Below, in pieces: positions 5,786 through 7,719 of a stretch of 7,719 nt of DNA. Below the pieces are notes generated by a model. The model was not told the origin of the DNA and did not search any database. It saw only the letters and a program-made list of their open reading frames with translations. The stretch covers positions 1 through 7,719 of the forward strand of contig CAMJAJ010000049.1 of NCBI GenBank assembly GCA_946403565.1. The letters run 5' to 3'. Source of the DNA: an uncultured Treponema sp. (GTDB lineage: Bacteria; Spirochaetota; Spirochaetia; Treponematales; Treponemataceae). Position 1 is the stretch's first letter. Each line of letters opens with the position of its first letter. The position numbers were made by a program, and so were the translations under genes.

Positions 5786-7381
5786 TCAGTCCAGGCTGTC
5801 CACGGCGGCCCGTTCCACCGCCAGGCCCTTCTTGTAGTTGGCAAAGAAGGCGTTGAATCCGTCCACGTCCGCCTTGTCCGGCTGCACGGTCTGCACTTTC
5901 GCGCTCGCGAAGGCGTTCTTGTTCAGCCAGTCAGGCAGGGCCTGCTTTTTCCCGCCGCCGTCCAGCGTGAATGCCGCGAGCAGGGCCATGCCCCAGGGAC
6001 CGCCCTCTCCCGCCGTGCTCAGCGCGCTGACGGGGGTGTGCATCGCCGCCGCCATGACGGGCAGGCCGACGCCCGCTGTCTTGAAGAATCCGCCGTGTCC
6101 GGTCAACCTGTCCAGCTTGACCTTCTCCTCGTCAAAGAGGATGTCCATTCCCGTGCGGAGCGCGCCCAGGGCGGTGAACAGCTGCGCGCGGATGAAGTTT
6201 GCCAGCGTGAAGTTTGCCTTCTGCGTCCGGACAAAGAGGGGCCGTCCCGACTCGAAGCCGGTCATGCTTTCGCCGGAGATGTAGTTGAACGGTATAAGGC
6301 CGCCGCAGTCCTTGTCGCCCTTGAGCGCGAGCTCCAGCAGGCTGTCGTAGAGCTTGCCCTTGGAGAAGTCCGCGCCGAGCAGCTTGGCCGCCTCGCCGAA
6401 GAGGTTGATCCACTTGTCGTACTCGCCCGTGCAGTTGTTGGCGTGGGCCATCGCGGCGGGCTTGCCGTCCGGCGTGGAGACGATGTCAATCAGGCCGGAG
6501 TAGGCCTTGGAAAGCGGCTTTTCCAGGACGACCATCGCGAAGACCGAGGTTCCTGCGGAGACGTTGCCGGTGCGGGCGGCGACGGAGTTGGTCGCGACCA
6601 TGCCGGTCCCTGCGTCACCTTCCGGCGGGGCCATCACCGCGCCCGGCTCCAGCTCGCCGGTCGGGTCCAGCCACTTGGCTCCCTCTGCGGTCAGGCGTCC
6701 TGCATCCGCTCCGGCGGGCAGCACCTTGGGGAAGAGGTCGGAAAGCTTCCATGAGAATGAGCTGCCGGCAACAAGCTCGTCGAACTGCTTGACGAAGCGG
6801 GCGTTGAAGTCCCCGGTCGCGTCGTCAATCGGGAACATGCCGGACGCGTCGCCCACGCCGAGCACCTTCTCTCCGGAGAGCATCCAGTGGGCGTATCCTG
6901 CGAGCGTCGTGAAGAAGCTCACGTCCTTCACGTGGCTCTCCTTGTTGAGCACCGCCTGGTAGAGGTGGGCGATGCTCCAGCGTTCGGGAATCGGGTAGTT
7001 GAACAGTTCGGAGAGCTTCCTGCTCGCCTCGCCGGTGATCGTGTTGCGCCAGGTGCGGAAGGGGACGAGGAGCTTCCCGCCCTTGTCGAATGCCAGGTAG
7101 CCGTGCATCATCGCGCTCACGCCCATCGCGGCAAGCTTGGTCAGCTTGACCCCGTACTTGTCCTGCACGTCCTTCTTCAGGTTGGCGAACGCGGTCGTTA
7201 TGCCCGTATGTATTTCGTCGAGTGAATAGGTCCATACCCCGTCCACCAGGGAATTCTCCCAGTCGAACGCCCCCGACGCGACGGGCGCGTTGCTGCTGTC
7301 AATCAGGACGGCCTTGATCCTCGTCGAGCCGAACTCAATCCCGACCACGGCCTTTCCGGCGGAAATCTCATCTTTTGTCAT
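5786..7381 (-). CDS. FGGY-family carbohydrate kinase, probably a ketopentose kinase (L-ribulokinase-like)
   Basis: A 531-residue cytoplasmic sugar kinase of the FGGY (hexokinase/actin-fold) family, transferring phosphate from ATP to a sugar. The first phosphate-binding hairpin [15 protein letters not shown] is at 14-28. The region at 256-279 corresponds to the catalytic loop and second phosphate site: Asp256 in GDAGTGM is the likely general base and NVSAGTS (273-279) the phosphate loop. LTGHGGFFK (427-435) is the adenosine-site segment. Both lobes are complete and the length is normal. It belongs to the xylulokinase/ribulokinase part of the family but is not a close match to E. coli AraB or XylB by eye. 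The araD gene directly downstream makes L-ribulose the best substrate guess (product L-ribulose 5-phosphate); L-xylulose is an alternative. ATG 7379-7381 has AAGGGG 8 nt upstream. A good promoter and a folded leader precede it. The family call is secure, the substrate is inferred. Confidence 0.88.
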   Translation of the reverse strand: MTKDEISAGKAVVGIEFGSTRIKAVLIDSSNAPVASGAFDWENSLVDGVWTYSLDEIHTGITTAFANLKKDVQDKYGVKLTKLAAMGVSAMMHGYLAFDKGGKLLVPFRTWRNTITGEASRKLSELFNYPIPERWSIAHLYQAVLNKESHVKDVSFFTTLAGYAHWMLSGEKVLGVGDASGMFPIDDATGDFNARFVKQFDELVAGSSFSWKLSDLFPKVLPAGADAGRLTAEGAKWLDPTGELEPGAVMAPPEGDAGTGMVATNSVAARTGNVSAGTSVFAMVVLEKPLSKAYSGLIDIVSTPDGKPAAMAHANNCTGEYDKWINLFGEAAKLLGADFSKGKLYDSLLELALKGDKDCGGLIPFNYISGESMTGFESGRPLFVRTQKANFTLANFIRAQLFTALGALRTGMDILFDEEKVKLDRLTGHGGFFKTAGVGLPVMAAAMHTPVSALSTAGEGGPWGMALLAAFTLDGGGKKQALPDWLNKNAFASAKVQTVQPDKADVDGFNAFFANYKKGLAVERAAVDSLD

Positions 7382-7404
7382 CTGTTAAACCCCTTCCGTG
7401 CGTT

Positions 7405-7438
7405 ATGGGGCCCCGCTGGAAAAAGCGGAGTTCCCCAT
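7405..7438 (-). promoter_or_regulatory. Folded leader hairpin upstream of the kinase gene
   Basis: In the minus-strand transcript an outer stem (7433-7438 with 7405-7410, ATGGGG/CCCCAT) is followed by a two-base AA bulge and an inner 7-bp stem (7424-7430 with 7411-7417, one wobble) closed by a 6-nt loop. No T run follows, so it is not a terminator. The CCCC of the outer arm lies a few bases before the ribosome site AAGGGG and could pair with it if the hairpin opened. It sits wholly inside the predicted leader. Confidence 0.6.
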
Positions 7439-7453
7439 GGTTTGTTTCCATAT

Positions 7454-7482
7454 ATTATTGAACGACTTTGCCAAAAATGCAA
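7454..7482 (-). promoter_or_regulatory. Sigma-70-type promoter of the kinase-araD operon
   Basis: TTGCAT (7477-7482, 4/6) and AATAAT (7454-7459, 5/6) are separated by exactly 17 nt on the minus strand, in an A/T-rich pocket of an otherwise G/C-rich region. The predicted start near 7447 gives a leader of about 66 nt containing a hairpin and the ribosome site. I could not identify an operator with confidence. Confidence 0.65.
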
Positions 7483-7666
7483 GGGGAAAATCGGCTTTTT
7501 AGAGTTTTTATCGATTCTGCTTGATACAAACAGGCTTTTGCGGGGCTTTCCGTACAGGCGCTCACCCGCAGCATGATGGCTCAGGAAGCGGCGGTCCGTC
7601 GGAACAGGCCTGCCGTGCGGCGGCGCCAATCTGCCCCGGCGATGGCTTTGATAGCAGCTGTATGAG

Positions 7667-7708
7667 GGCACCTCTAAAACTCGCTTTCAGCGGTTTTTAG
7701 AGGATGCC
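7667..7708. repeat. 42-bp imperfect palindrome
   Basis: The arms 7667-7684 (GGCACCTCTAAAACTCGC) and 7690-7708 are inverted complements, with two mismatched positions, one bulged A at 7704 and a 5-base centre (TTTCA, 7685-7689). An A/T block (TAAAA/TTTTTA) is embedded inside G/C-rich ends. It could be a bidirectional terminator for a gene beyond the right edge or a dispersed hairpin element. A short related half (CTTTTTAGAG) occurs at about 7495-7504. Confidence 0.75.
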
Positions 7709-7719
7709 GCCGAGTCGTA

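Larger units (their letters stand above)
7382..7719. other. Non-coding region upstream of the pentose operon
   Basis: This 338-bp stretch holds the operon leader hairpin (7405-7438), its promoter (7454-7482) and a 42-bp palindrome (7667-7708). Between about 7505 and 7660 I see no convincing gene, tRNA or repeat. A minus-strand open frame crosses it but runs through the promoter and leader and looks non-coding. The gene upstream of 7719 is not visible. Confidence 0.6.

Noticed and set aside
5693..6754. 353-codon plus-strand frame opposite the kinase
   Set aside because: Antisense shadow of the FGGY kinase, with no motif and no plausible ribosome site.
7378..7671. 97-codon minus-strand frame overlapping the kinase start by 4 nt
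   Set aside because: The overlap looks like translational coupling, but the frame runs through the kinase promoter and leader hairpin, and its product is compositionally random with no domain.

Overview
The window (roughly 60% G+C by eye) is ordinary bacterial chromosome, most likely from a spirochaete and perhaps a host-associated, GC-rich Treponema. That assignment rests on the overall look of FtsK, the FGGY kinase/AraD pair and the small membrane protein. It is inference; no rRNA or marker gene was available to settle it. I see no phage, transposon, CRISPR array or defence locus.

Layout. (1) 1-3823, minus strand: a small single-pass membrane protein with a low-complexity charged tail (3823-3602), then a complete FtsK/SpoIIIE DNA translocase with a very long acidic linker (3481-281), then the start of a tightly coupled gene for an exported or membrane-anchored protein that runs off the left edge (270-1). 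That last gene carries a 56-bp direct repeat whose two copies are out of frame with each other. (2) 3824-3995: a divergent promoter region. (3) 3996-4820, plus strand: a short-chain dehydrogenase/reductase with a near-consensus sigma-70 promoter placed so that transcription should start on the A of its ATG (leaderless). (4) 4821-4983: a convergent gap with 46-bp tandem repeats and a hairpin. (5) 4984-7381, minus strand: a two-gene pentose unit. An FGGY sugar kinase (7381-5786) is followed by L-ribulose-5-phosphate 4-epimerase (5703-4984), with a strong hairpin in the 82-nt gap. (6) 7382-7719: a non-coding stretch holding the promoter and structured leader of the pentose unit and, near the right edge, a 42-bp imperfect palindrome.

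How the genes work together: the kinase probably phosphorylates a ketopentose (L-ribulose is the natural candidate) and AraD epimerises L-ribulose-5-phosphate to D-xylulose-5-phosphate for the pentose phosphate pathway. No isomerase or transporter lies in the window. FtsK serves chromosome segregation at the division septum. The role of its small upstream neighbour is unknown.

I did not find a clearly new biological system. The observations most worth following are the probable leaderless starts on both sides of the 3824-3995 region, the frame-breaking repeat beside a G6 run at the left edge, the structured RNA elements of the pentose operon, the 46-bp repeats, the right-edge palindrome, and an Asn-to-Asp change in the dehydrogenase active site.
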